Below, in pieces: positions 44,123 to 52,399 of a stretch of DNA of 64,000 nt. This DNA is from Nocardia bovistercoris (GTDB lineage Bacteria; Actinomycetota; Actinomycetes; Mycobacteriales; Mycobacteriaceae), in NCBI RefSeq assembly GCF_015674855.1, contig NZ_JADMLG010000003.1, positions 62,001 through 126,000 of the forward strand, read 5' to 3'. The position numbers and the translations under genes are program-made. The notes below the pieces were generated by a model. It was not told the DNA's origin, ran no database searches, and was given only the letters and a program-made list of their open reading frames with translations. Within the stretch, counting starts at the first letter, position 1. Every line of letters begins with the position of its first letter.

Positions 44123-44976
44123 TCGTTCTCAGGCGGAGTCGTTTCGGAGAGGTAGACCTCGATCATCCCGACCAGGCCGCGCGAAACCGCCGGATCGTCG
44201 GTCAGCGGCCCCACGATGGCGGCGCGGGCGGCGATCCGCGGAGCCACGCCATCGACCATCAATCGCGCCGCCGCGATCAGCACCCTCGTCGAGGCGACCT
44301 CGCGCAAGCCGCCCGTCTCCAGTCTTCGAATCGCCTGCCCGAGCCGCACGAGTTCGGCCGCGCACGACTCCGGTACCCCCGCTTCCGCCACGATGATGGC
44401 CCCCTCGACGTCCGGCGCGGGGTATTCGAACTCGATCGCGACCATGCGCTGGCGCGTCGAGTCCTTCAGATCCTTCAATACGCTCTGGTAACCGGGGTTG
44501 TAGGAGACGACGAGGCCGAACCCCGGCGCCGCGTCGACCGTGATGCCGAGGCGTTCGATCGGCAGCGAACGCCTGTGATCGGCGAGCGGATGGAGCACGA
44601 CCGTCGTGTCCTGGCGCGCCTCGACCACTTCGTCCAGGTAGCAGATCGCACCCTCGCGCACCGCCCGGGTCAGCGGTCCGTCGACCCATTCGGTCGCACC
44701 GCCACGCAGCAGGTACCTGCCGACCAGGTCGGCCGCGGTCAGGTCGTCATGGCAGGCCACGGTGATCAACGGGCGGTCGAGGTCATGCGCCATCGCCTCG
44801 ACGAAACGAGTCTTGCCGCATCCCGTCGGCCCCTTGAGCGCGATCGACAATCCCTGCCGGTACGCGGCCTTGAAAACCGCTTCCTCCGTCGAGACGGACG
44901 CGTAGAACGGGCGACCTCGCCGTCCACGCTCGATCACCACGTTCATCCTCGCCCCCACCGTGTTGTCGTCCGACAC
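44119..44976 (-). CDS. MoxR/CbbQ-type AAA+ ATPase
   Basis: 285 residues from GTG 44976; an ATG at 44946 after GGGGGCGAGG is an alternative. Walker A GPTGCGKT at 49-56 and Walker B with I-C-Y-L-D-E at 111-116, plus the following arginine-finger region, match the CbbQ/NorQ branch. These ATPases act with a VWA partner to insert or exchange metal or cofactor in an enzyme. The VWA partner is at 37610, five genes downstream on the same strand. A promoter with regulon box lies directly upstream. Confidence 0.9.
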   Translation of the reverse strand: MSDDNTVGARMNVVIERGRRGRPFYASVSTEEAVFKAAYRQGLSIALKGPTGCGKTRFVEAMAHDLDRPLITVACHDDLTAADLVGRYLLRGGATEWVDGPLTRAVREGAICYLDEVVEARQDTTVVLHPLADHRRSLPIERLGITVDAAPGFGLVVSYNPGYQSVLKDLKDSTRQRMVAIEFEYPAPDVEGAIIVAEAGVPESCAAELVRLGQAIRRLETGGLREVASTRVLIAAARLMVDGVAPRIAARAAIVGPLTDDPAVSRGLVGMIEVYLSETTPPEND

Positions 44977-44995
44977 ATCGACCGCCTAGCGATAG

Positions 44996-45041
44996 ACCAA
45001 ATTTCTGCTCCAAAAGTAGGTTCGCCGCGACTTCCCGTCAA
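44996..45041 (-). promoter_or_regulatory. promoter and regulon box, copy 4 (MoxR)
   Basis: Minus strand: TTGACG (45041-45036), 17 bases, TACTTT (45018-45013), then GGAGCAGAAATTTGGT (45011-44996), identical over 16 bases to copy 3 at 22939-22954. It lies 19 bases before the MoxR start codon. Confidence 0.7.
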
Positions 45042-45472
45042 TCACCCGGAGCGGGTCGCGACAACTCCTTTCGGGCGCCGGATTCGACTTCTCGGACGTG
45101 GTCGCCGACCACATCCCACCGCTTCGAGGACGTATCCATCTGTCATGCACACCATGGACCTGCATCGATGCCTCCGATCGCGTCGCGAGACCGCTCCCAC
45201 TCCCACCGTGGACGCCGATCGCCGATCGGCCTTGTTCCACACCACAACGCTCCCGCTCCCGCCTCGGGCGCCGTGCACAGATATCTGTCCCAGCGAGGTA
45301 TCGTGAAAATCGATGAGAGACGATGGGAGCACGATGCGCAGCGGTGAACAGGGACATTCCGTATCGAGTCGGCCATGACGACGTCACGTCCGACGGCTCT
45401 CTCCCGTCGTGCCCTGTCGAAAACAGCGAATGGTCGGTACCGAACCCGATCGACCACCCATGGAGAACGGCG
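45042..45472. other. leader region before the tandem-TetR gene
   Basis: Part of the 496-base gap between MoxR (minus) and the tandem-TetR gene (plus). No frame looks coding; the open frame leading into the regulator from 45323 has no ribosome-binding site. No clear promoter for the regulator was found; the regulon box at 44996-45011 is about 460 bases from its start. Confidence 0.45.
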
Positions 45473-46759
45473 GTGACCGCCAAGCGCACCGGCGCCACGG
45501 CGAGGGCCCGCGACGCCGAACCACACGAAGACGGAACACGACGAACCGAGATCCTCATCGCCGCGGAGTCGGTGCTCGCCACATCGGGCCTGCGCACCTC
45601 GCTGCAGGAGATAGCCGATGCCTGCGGCATCCTGCCCGGTAGTCTCTACCATCACTTCGAATCCAAGGAGGCCATCCTCGTCGAGTTGATGCGGCGCTAT
45701 CACGCCGACCTCGACCGAGTGGCCGACGCCGCCGTCGAAGGACTCGATCGGCCGGATGCACGCTCGGCCTCGGACAAGATCGTCGAATTCGGTTCGGCCA
45801 TCGCCGAGTGCGCGGTACGAAATCGAGCCGCTCTGCAGATGTCGTTCTTCGAAGGCCCGAGCGCCAACCCGGAACTCACCGCGCTCACCCAACGGCGTCC
45901 CGACAAGCTCAACGACGCGATGCTCCAGACCCTGCGTGCGGGCAAGTGGAGCGGCTACATCCGATCCGACGTCGACCTCCCCGTACTGGCGGACCGCATC
46001 TGCCAATCGATGCTGCATGTCGGCCTCGATGTCATCAGGCACAACGCGACATCGGGTCGCGTCGCGTCGCTGTTGTGCCGGATCCTGTTGGAGGGCATAG
46101 CATCCGTCCCCGCTTCCGATGCCGACCTCGATGGATCCGCGGCCTTCGCCGCGGTGTCGGGGGTCATCGACTCATGGCCCGAAGTCGACGTGGACGCCAG
46201 CGACAAGGCGCGCCATGTCCGAGCGGCGGCGCGAACCGTCTTCGGGCGCCGCGGCTACGAGGCCACGACGGCTCGTGACATCGCCGCGGCGGCGGGCATG
46301 GCGACCGGTACCGTCTACCGGCTGATCGGGTCGAAAGACGAACTGCTCGTGTCGATCATGCGGGAGTTCGGCGAGAAGGTCGGCGCGGGCTGGGAAGTCG
46401 CGCTGCGCTCGGATTCCACAGTGATCGAGAAGCTGGATGCGCTGAGCTGGATCAACGTCATGGCACTGGAGAGGTTCCCGGACGAGTTCCGGATCCAACT
46501 CGCGTGGATGCGCCAATCCCCGCCCGACACACCCAATCCGGGCTGGTCGTTCACCGCGCGAGTACGGCAGATGAAGTCGATGCTCACCGCGGGCATCCGG
46601 TCCGGAGACATCACGGTCGACAGCCGCTCCACCGAGATGCTCGCGCGATGCTTCATCGGCGTGCAGTGGATCCCGGAAAACATTCTGCGACAGGTGGGGA
46701 CCCGTCGCGCTCTGCAATTGGCACGCGATACCTCTCTGCGCGGGGTAGTGGCTCGCTGA
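45473..46759 (+). CDS. tandem TetR-domain regulator (Mce3R-like)
   Basis: 428 residues from GTG 45473 with GGAG seven bases upstream. Two complete TetR units are fused: the first helix-turn-helix at about 22-70 (S-L-Q-E-I-A-D-A-C-G then L-Y-H-H-F-E-S-K-E), the second at about 246-292 (T-A-R-D-I-A-A-A-A-G then V-Y-R-L-I-G-S-K-D-E), each followed by a helical ligand-binding half. Mycobacterium tuberculosis Mce3R has this single-chain dimer layout and represses the mce3 operon and linked oxidative genes through a non-palindromic site. By analogy this protein is the candidate reader of the asymmetric box repeated across this window. Confidence 0.88.
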   Translation: MTAKRTGATARARDAEPHEDGTRRTEILIAAESVLATSGLRTSLQEIADACGILPGSLYHHFESKEAILVELMRRYHADLDRVADAAVEGLDRPDARSASDKIVEFGSAIAECAVRNRAALQMSFFEGPSANPELTALTQRRPDKLNDAMLQTLRAGKWSGYIRSDVDLPVLADRICQSMLHVGLDVIRHNATSGRVASLLCRILLEGIASVPASDADLDGSAAFAAVSGVIDSWPEVDVDASDKARHVRAAARTVFGRRGYEATTARDIAAAAGMATGTVYRLIGSKDELLVSIMREFGEKVGAGWEVALRSDSTVIEKLDALSWINVMALERFPDEFRIQLAWMRQSPPDTPNPGWSFTARVRQMKSMLTAGIRSGDITVDSRSTEMLARCFIGVQWIPENILRQVGTRRALQLARDTSLRGVVAR

Positions 46760-46823
46760 ACTGCCCGAGTACGGGACGTCGGACTTTCGCGTTCACGGTC
46801 CTCGACGCCGTCGTATGCCGCGC

Positions 46824-47995
46824 TCAGCCATCGAAATCCATTGCGCGGCGTGCGCGCGCGGAACGGACCACATGGGATCCGAATTCGCGTAGGTAACGAT
46901 CGGGTCCGCCGAGGAAAGTACTCCACTGGAGGAGCCGCCCGAGATAGAGATGAGCAGGATGCTCCCAGGTGTAACCGATCCCACCGAAAATCTGGATGGC
47001 GGTATCACCCACGGTCGCCAGTCTGCCGGAAAACGCCTTGACCCGCGTGGCCGCCAGATGGCGTTGCTCGTCGGACCCGGCGTCGGCGGCCCATAATCCG
47101 TACATGGCGCCGCCGCGTGCCAGTTCCACGGTCTCCAACATGTCGACGCACAGATGTTGGACCGCTTGGAAGGCGCCGATCGGTTTGCCGAATTACCTGC
47201 GTACCTTGGCGTGGGCGACAGTGAGCTCGAGCAGTCGGTCGGCAGCGCCCACCGCTTCCGCCGCGCAGGCAATCTGCACATCATCGATCGCCGCGTCCAG
47301 CAACCGACTCGGCAACTCGCCGAGTAAGCGCGCCCGCGCATCGACGTAGGTGACGCTGGATCGGCAGCGCGCCCGGTCGGCGGACGGCGTAGGGCGGACC
47401 GAGACACCCGGTGCGGCGATATCGACGGCGAACAGCCCGACGTGACCGCCATTTCGGGCGGGCACCAGCAGAACGTTCGCGACCGAAGCGTCGGGCACCT
47501 CGGCGGTGCACCCGCTCAGCGTGAACGCCGCGCCGTGCCGGGTGGCGACGACATCGGGATCGTGAGCTCGGCACAAGCTGATGGTGGCCACGATGGAGCT
47601 GTCGGCAATTCCCGAAAGGATTTCCGACGCTTCCTCGGTGCGCCCGAGTCGCATGAGGACGCGCGGCGCCGCGACGGCCGACGACATCCACGGCCCGCAA
47701 TCCAACGCCCGCCCCAATTCGGTGAGAACAACGCCCGCGTCGACCATGGTTCCGGCGACGCCACCGAATTCATCAGCAGCGTCGCGTCGCGACCGCCGTA
47801 CTCGACCGGCCACGACACAGCCGCCCATGCGTCCGCGGCCATGGTTCGGCTCCATGTCCGCACGATCTCGAACGCGGTGGGATCACTGGAAGCGCGCCGT
47901 CCCGCCGAGACGATGTCCTCGGTCAGATTCCGGGCCAGCCATGTTCGCAGCTCGTCGCGGAACTCCCGCACCTGTGGGGGCAGTGAAAAATCCAT
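46824..47995 (-). pseudogene. acyl-CoA dehydrogenase, broken
   Basis: The start ATG 47995 (GAGGGTGG upstream) opens MDFSLPPQVREF and runs to W-P-V-E-Y-G-G-R-D-A, an acyl-CoA dehydrogenase N-terminus. Near 47800 the similarity jumps to another frame that begins D-E-F-G-G-V-A-G-T-M-V-D-A-G-V-V-L, so an E-(Y/F)-G-G motif appears twice: a frameshift or the scar of a fusion between two neighbouring fadE genes. In that frame, codon 47195-47193 is TAA where Q is expected (A-K-V-R-R-*-F-G-K-P-I-G); beyond it the reading continues in phase to 46824 through I-F-G-G-I-G-Y-T-W-E-H. Two lesions make a working enzyme unlikely. Its promoter still carries the regulon box. Confidence 0.8.
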
Positions 47996-48063
47996 GGGAA
48001 CCACCCTCGATATCGGGGCCGAGCCTGCGGTCGTCACCATTCGCCGAACGACACACGGCCATA

Positions 48064-48115
48064 CCTAATATTCGTTCCGTAGAGCACGCTAGTGATCGAC
48101 ACCGCGAGCGTCAAC
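48064..48115 (-). promoter_or_regulatory. promoter and regulon box, copy 8 (broken fadE)
   Basis: Minus strand: TTGACG (48115-48110), 17 bases, TAGCGT (48092-48087), then GGAACGAATATTAGGT (48079-48064). It lies 69 bases before the start of the acyl-CoA dehydrogenase pseudogene and is the right-most box seen. Confidence 0.65.
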
Positions 48116-48216
48116 GGCCCGAGGGCAGTGTCGGACCCACCGGGTGCACGAGGCGGGCTGCGGAGTCGGCGCCGTGGGAACCCGACGGTAGAACACGCAC
48201 TGCGGTCTGCCGAGTG

Positions 48217-49536
48217 CTACTTGACGACCGGAGGGCGGCCGTCGGGGAACACGGTGTAGGTGATGTGCAGGCGGGCGTTGGACACCTGTGAGATGCAGAC
48301 GGTGTTGTCGTTGCCGTCGAGCTGGTCGATGTGGATCGCGCCTGCCATCAGGAACCCGAAGCCGCTCGGGGCGTCCGGCGCCCCGGGTGGCGTGAGCGGC
48401 CGGTTGCGTGGGTTGAGCTGCCAACTGAACGGTTCGGTCACGTCCCAGGTGCGCGGGTCGAGGCGTTTCGTTGTCGGTTTCGGATTGGTCGAGTACGAGA
48501 TCAGGCCGGGCGGTGGGCTGTTGATCCAGTCCACCGTCGGGAGTTCGATCTCGACGCAGCCGTTCGGCTTGTGCTCCGGTCGGCCGCTGCCACCGCTCCA
48601 ACATGGCGTGACCTGACCGGTCACCAGCGGGCACGACGCGCCCGGCGATTCATCGTAGGTCAGTGTGGCCGTGTCGATCCTGAGGCTGGTGATCTGCCGT
48701 AGCGGGCCGTCGTCGAAACTCAGAGCCACTTGGAGGTTGACGGCGCCGCAGCGCGAGCCGTCGGGCAGCTCGGTATTCGCGAACCCGACCTGGCCGCGCA
48801 AGGGCCCGGGGAATGGCCCGTATCTGCCGCAGCCTCCCCAGAAGTCACTGAATATGTTGCTCTGCGCGGCGAAGCGGGACATGCGCACGCCCAATGTGAG
48901 AGTGTGCTGTCCCGGTGACGTGGAGTCCGGGGCGGCGGGGGTCGGCGCCTGCCCCGTCGTTGGCAGTGTGATCGGGACCGAGAAGGGTGCGAGATTCGGG
49001 ACCGGCCGGGGTCGATCGGCCGGCGCGCCGGGCTTTGCCTCGAGCGGCGCCATGCCCGCGTCGGCATTGCCCGCGGCCGGGCATGGCTCGCGTTCGGCGG
49101 TGTTGTCGGCAAGGTTCGTCTCGGGCGTTCCGTCGTACGCCTTCGCGGTCGCGAGTGTCGCACGGACCTTGACCCCGGGCAGGCAGGGGGCCTTCAGGCT
49201 GTAGACGATGTCATCGACCTCGTCGTAGTACCGGTCGTTCTTGTTGTAGTCCGGACTCCCGGGCACGTTGAGGTTGTCGACCGGCAGCGTCACCGTCGCG
49301 CCTGCCTGCGGTGGGATCGTCTCGAGCTGCACCGAGGTGTTCTGGGACCACGAGGGGCCGACATTGGTCGCCCGGAGCAGGACCTTGCTGTTGTCGTTCG
49401 GGTCCAGCCCGACGATCTCTATCTTGACGTCCGGCGGGGGCGTGGCCGCCAGCGCCGGACTCGGCAGCGGGGCCAGCGCCAGCGCCAGCAGCGCGGGCAC
49501 GGCGAATCGGGCTCGACGCGCCCGTCGTCCGAACAT
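48217..49536 (-). CDS. exported protein of unknown function
   Basis: 439 residues from ATG 49536 with AAGGGG eight bases upstream. A twin-arginine-free signal peptide (R-R-A-R-R-A-R-F core, hydrophobic run, P-A-L-A cut site near residue 30) directs export. The N-terminal domain after it (K-I-E-I-V-G-L-D then V-L-L-R-A-T-N-V-G-P) resembles a CARDB-type Ig fold; a proline-rich linker (about 160-210) leads to a beta-rich C-terminal domain with several cysteines that may form disulfides. No enzyme motif was recognised; a cell-surface or secreted adhesin-like role is possible. Confidence 0.75.
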   Translation of the reverse strand: MFGRRARRARFAVPALLALALAPLPSPALAATPPPDVKIEIVGLDPNDNSKVLLRATNVGPSWSQNTSVQLETIPPQAGATVTLPVDNLNVPGSPDYNKNDRYYDEVDDIVYSLKAPCLPGVKVRATLATAKAYDGTPETNLADNTAEREPCPAAGNADAGMAPLEAKPGAPADRPRPVPNLAPFSVPITLPTTGQAPTPAAPDSTSPGQHTLTLGVRMSRFAAQSNIFSDFWGGCGRYGPFPGPLRGQVGFANTELPDGSRCGAVNLQVALSFDDGPLRQITSLRIDTATLTYDESPGASCPLVTGQVTPCWSGGSGRPEHKPNGCVEIELPTVDWINSPPPGLISYSTNPKPTTKRLDPRTWDVTEPFSWQLNPRNRPLTPPGAPDAPSGFGFLMAGAIHIDQLDGNDNTVCISQVSNARLHITYTVFPDGRPPVVK

Positions 49537-49653
49537 TTCGCTACCCCTTGTCGCCGTTGGGTGTGCCGCCGTCGTCACTGCCCGCGAAGTCGACGACGGG
49601 CTCGCGGACCCCGGCTCTGTCGACGCGGGCGACCGTCCTGCGAGTCGACCGGA

Positions 49654-50160
49654 TCATGGCTTCGTCCGCGGTGTTTCGGCCGCCGCAGCGCGAACGGCTG
49701 CCGCGGGATCGCCTTCTCGGGCGGTTTCGCGGGGGTCGGCGACGACCAGACGCTGGTCGCCGAGTTCGGTGTGGGATTCGATGGTGTAGAAGCGGATTTC
49801 GTGCCCGTCGGGATCGTGGAGCTCGGGCAGGATCCAGCCGATCGTGGCGAAATGCACTCCGGCGTGGGATTCGCCGAGATCCGCCAAGTGCGCCGCGAGC
49901 GCTTCCAATGCCGTCCGGTCCGGCACGCCGATGGAGAAGTAGTCGAATCCGGCTGCCGCGATTGCCTTTTCGGGGTCGAGTCGCAGGGCGATCATCGGAC
50001 CACCGTCGGGGTGGTGCATAGCCACGCCCATCAGAATGCCCTTCTCGTGGAATTCGATGCCGACGTCATAGCCGAGCCGGGTGCGGTACCAATCGATGGA
50101 ACGCCGCAGATCCGAGACGGGAAGTTTGAGGTGATGCACCCCAGCGAGCGCGGGAATCAT
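49654..50160 (-). CDS. VOC (glyoxalase/dioxygenase fold) protein
   Basis: 168 residues. V-H-H-L-K-L-P-V-S-D-L at 8-18 and W-Y-R-T-R-L-G-Y near 24-31 are the VOC opening; E-L-H-D-P-D-G-H-E-I-R-F-Y near 112-124 is the closing metal-ligand strand. The C-terminal 35 residues are an alanine-rich tail. Members include glyoxalases, extradiol dioxygenases and resistance proteins; the reaction is not assignable. It is divergent from the TetR gene at 50231, which probably controls it. Confidence 0.85.
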   Translation of the reverse strand: MIPALAGVHHLKLPVSDLRRSIDWYRTRLGYDVGIEFHEKGILMGVAMHHPDGGPMIALRLDPEKAIAAAGFDYFSIGVPDRTALEALAAHLADLGESHAGVHFATIGWILPELHDPDGHEIRFYTIESHTELGDQRLVVADPRETAREGDPAAAVRAAAAETPRTKP

Positions 50161-50194
50161 CGCTGCTATCCTTTGCAGAGGTAATGTATTGGTG

Positions 50195-50205
50195 CAGTGT
50201 CACTG
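50195..50205. promoter_or_regulatory. TetR operator candidate
   Basis: CAGTG-T-CACTG is a perfect inverted repeat in the 70-base gap between the divergent VOC and TetR genes. Around it the element (G/A)TGCAGT recurs three times (50192-50198, 50211-50217 and 50221-50227), so the site may be wider or multiple. Confidence 0.5.
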
Positions 50206-50230
50206 TAGTGATGCAGTAAGGATGCAGTAG

Positions 50231-50908
50231 ATGAGTGAGGGTGTCAAGGGTCCGGCGAGCAAGAAGACCTCGCCGTTGTGGGACGCGCGCAAAGCCGAGA
50301 CCGAACAGAAGATCATCGAGGCGGCCACCCGGCTTTTCATCGCCGACGGCTACGCCACGACCTCCCTCGCGGCGGTGGCCGACGCCGCCAAGGTGGGAAC
50401 ACGCACGGTCTACCTGCGCTTCGGCTCCAAAGCGGAGCTGCTCAAACGCGCCATCGACGTGGCGATCGTCGGCGACGCCGAACCCATCGATCTCGCCCAC
50501 CGCGACTGGTACCTGCGCGCCGCGACCGCTCCCACACTGCACGAACGCATCGCCGCCTACGCACCGGGCAACCGAGCCCTGATGGAACGCGTCGCCCCCC
50601 TCATCGCGGTCGCCGTCCAAGCCGAAGCAGGCGAACCGATGATCGCGCAAGCCGCCCAGGCCGGACGAACCGCCACCATGGAAAACATCGCCGGAATCTG
50701 GCGGCAGCTGCACACCGACGGCCTACTACACCCCGACGCCGACCTGGACTGGATCATCGCCACCCTCGGCACACTCGGACAAGCCGAAACCTACATCCTG
50801 CTCACCCGCACCCTCGACTGGGACCCCGCCACCTACCAGCGGTGGCTACACGACACCTGGCTACACTTCGCGACCACCCCGTCACACCCAACCGACCCGC
50901 GGCCGTAA
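50231..50908 (+). CDS. TetR-family transcriptional regulator
   Basis: 225 residues from ATG 50231. The helix-turn-helix lies at about 22-68 (I-I-E-A-A-T-R-L-F-I-A-D-G-Y-A-T-T-S-L then V-Y-L-R-F-G-S-K-A-E-L-L). The remaining helical domain is the ligand pocket, ending in a proline-rich tail. It probably regulates itself and the divergent VOC gene through the inverted repeat between them. A strong hairpin follows 25 bases after the stop. Confidence 0.92.
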   Translation: MSEGVKGPASKKTSPLWDARKAETEQKIIEAATRLFIADGYATTSLAAVADAAKVGTRTVYLRFGSKAELLKRAIDVAIVGDAEPIDLAHRDWYLRAATAPTLHERIAAYAPGNRALMERVAPLIAVAVQAEAGEPMIAQAAQAGRTATMENIAGIWRQLHTDGLLHPDADLDWIIATLGTLGQAETYILLTRTLDWDPATYQRWLHDTWLHFATTPSHPTDPRP

Positions 50909-50932
50909 CCCGCCCACTCCAGTGATGACAGA

Positions 50933-50964
50933 GGCCCCGCACCTGATGCTCCAGGTGCGGGGCC
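50933..50964. terminator. bidirectional terminator hairpin
   Basis: GGCCCCGCACCTG and CAGGTGCGGGGCC form a perfect 13-bp stem around ATGCTC. It lies between the TetR gene (plus) and the malate synthase G fragment (minus), 51 bases past the stop of the latter, so it can serve transcription from both sides. T-tracts are weak on both strands. Confidence 0.75.
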
Positions 50965-51014
50965 CCAGTTCGAAAAGAGCTGTCAGAGGCTACTTTTCGA
51001 TCACCGGACAGCAC

Positions 51015-51092
51015 TCACTTCCACGTCTCCTTGGCCTCGCGACGCCGCCGGTGCAGAATCGGCTCGGTGTAGCCTCGTGACTCCGTTTTCTC
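51015..51092 (-). pseudogene. C-terminal remnant of malate synthase G
   Basis: The minus strand reads E-K-T-E-S then RGYTEPILHRRREAKETWK and a TGA stop at 51017-51015. G-Y-T-E-P-(I/L)-L-H is the conserved C-terminal signature of malate synthase G (glyoxylate cycle). Only about 25 codons remain; upstream of 51092 similarity stops and an aldo/keto reductase fragment on the other strand follows within about 125 bases. The hairpin at 50933-50964 is in the right place for the original gene's terminator. The call rests on a short but distinctive motif. Confidence 0.55.
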
Positions 51093-51216
51093 GCGACCTG
51101 CGGGTCAACACAGACTGGAATCGTCAGTGACCGTTTTGTGGCCGTTTTGGGAGGGCAGCGCCAACCCACCCGCACATCACCGAGCATCAGCGAGATCAAC
51201 AACCTGGCGAGTCTCC

Positions 51217-51460
51217 GCGGAGTTCGTCAGCATGCAACACCACTACAACCTGGCCTATCGGGAAGAGGAACGCGAAATGATCCCGCTGTGCCGTGACCAA
51301 GGCGTGGCTCTCGTGCCGTGGAGCGGTCTGGCGCGCGGCTTCCTGGCCGGAACGCGCGACCCGGGCCGGTCCGAAAGCCGACGATCACCACGGGCCAGAA
51401 CCGACGACGTCGCCGACAAATATTACGGCCGTGACAGCGACCACCGTGTGCTGGCGACCC
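51217..51460 (+). pseudogene. aldo/keto reductase fragment
   Basis: About 80 codons read E-F-V-S-M-Q-H-H-Y-N-L then YREEEREMIPLCRDQGVAL and V-P-W-S-G-L-A-R-G-F-L-A-G, followed by T-D-D-V-A-D-K-Y-Y-G and S-D-H-R-V-L-A. This is the middle of an aldo/keto reductase (the segment after the catalytic Tyr/Lys/His part); the N-terminal catalytic half and the C-terminus are missing and no start is in phase. Beyond about 51460 the frame stays open but becomes arginine-rich and loses similarity. It is a non-functional remnant. Confidence 0.75.
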
Positions 51461-51750
51461 TCACCGCCGGTCGGGCTCCTTGTCGCCGCGACCAGTCGAG
51501 GTGGTGGCTGTTTCCTTTCCGAGCCCCGCGGTGTCCGAGACGCCCATCCCGCGGTCCGCGTCGCCGATCGCGGGAGCGCAGGGCACCCCGCCGCTCGTTG
51601 TCGGCACCTCGCGAGTGGCAACCCGCCCGCATGGCCGCCGTGCGGGCGGCGGAGATGGACATGGCCCCGCGTACCGGCCGCAAAGAGGGTCGGTGCGGCG
51701 CAGGCGAGGATGGCCGACCGCGGCGACTGCGCCGAGATCGAAAAAGTCGG

Positions 51751-51798
51751 CAGAAAAATAGTACGACATCGTCTTATTTTGCTATCCTGTTGCCAGGG
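51751..51798 (+). repeat. 48-bp regulatory-like element, copy A
   Basis: Begins CAGAAAAATAGTACGACATC and ends TGTTGCCAGGG. It is about 80 percent identical to 59577-59625 by eye, with the blocks CAGAAAAATA, TACGA-NN-TCGT, TTGCTA and CCAGGG conserved. AT-rich with a -10-like TATCCT, it looks like a promoter with an operator (TACGA/TCGTC). No intact gene follows. Confidence 0.5.
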
Positions 51799-51800
51799 TG

Positions 51801-52399
51801 TTGATGGAGTCGCTCGGATCCAGCTTCCTCGACGTCCCGGATGCGACAGTCCTGCCGCCGAGATCCGGCGAGTGCCGACTCTCGGGAGGACAGTCACCGT
51901 CTTGTCGGTCGTGCCTGTCGAGGTTCGCTCGTCGACTTCCCCGGCCGGAAGGACCGATGCCCGCTCGCCAACGTTGTCGTGCGGGGCAGCCTCGCCGCCG
52001 AAGCGGCCGCGGCGACATCGGGGAACCGATGTGGTCGTACCGAGCGGCGGCACCGCCTCTGCCGAGGTCGACGTAGCCCTCGGCACGCGGGGGTGGTGGT
52101 CTCCGGAGGTGGCCGTAGTGAGTCGAACCGCTGCGGCCCACCGACGGACCCGCCCTGTCCGCTACGGCCACCCGTCGCCCGTTGGGCGCAGCGCCGTTGT
52201 CGATCACCCTTCGGCTCGGAACCGATTCACGCCTCACGACTGCCGAACTTGCAGCCCGTCGGCGAGAGCGTCACAACGGGCTGCCGATACGGCACGAGCC
52301 CCCTTTCAGCCCAGGCTGATTCGAGAGGAAACCATCGATGTTCTCCACTGCGCATCACGGCACGTCGTCGCACGAACCCGCCCTGAAGCTGGTGCCGTT
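51801..52399. other. decayed or non-coding stretch
   Basis: Long arginine-rich frames cross this stretch, as is usual in high-GC DNA, but none has a family or codon pattern like neighbouring genes. A 21-codon frame at 52338-52403 has GAGAGGAAA before its ATG and overlaps the next small frame by GTGA. No repeats or hairpins of note. Confidence 0.4.
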
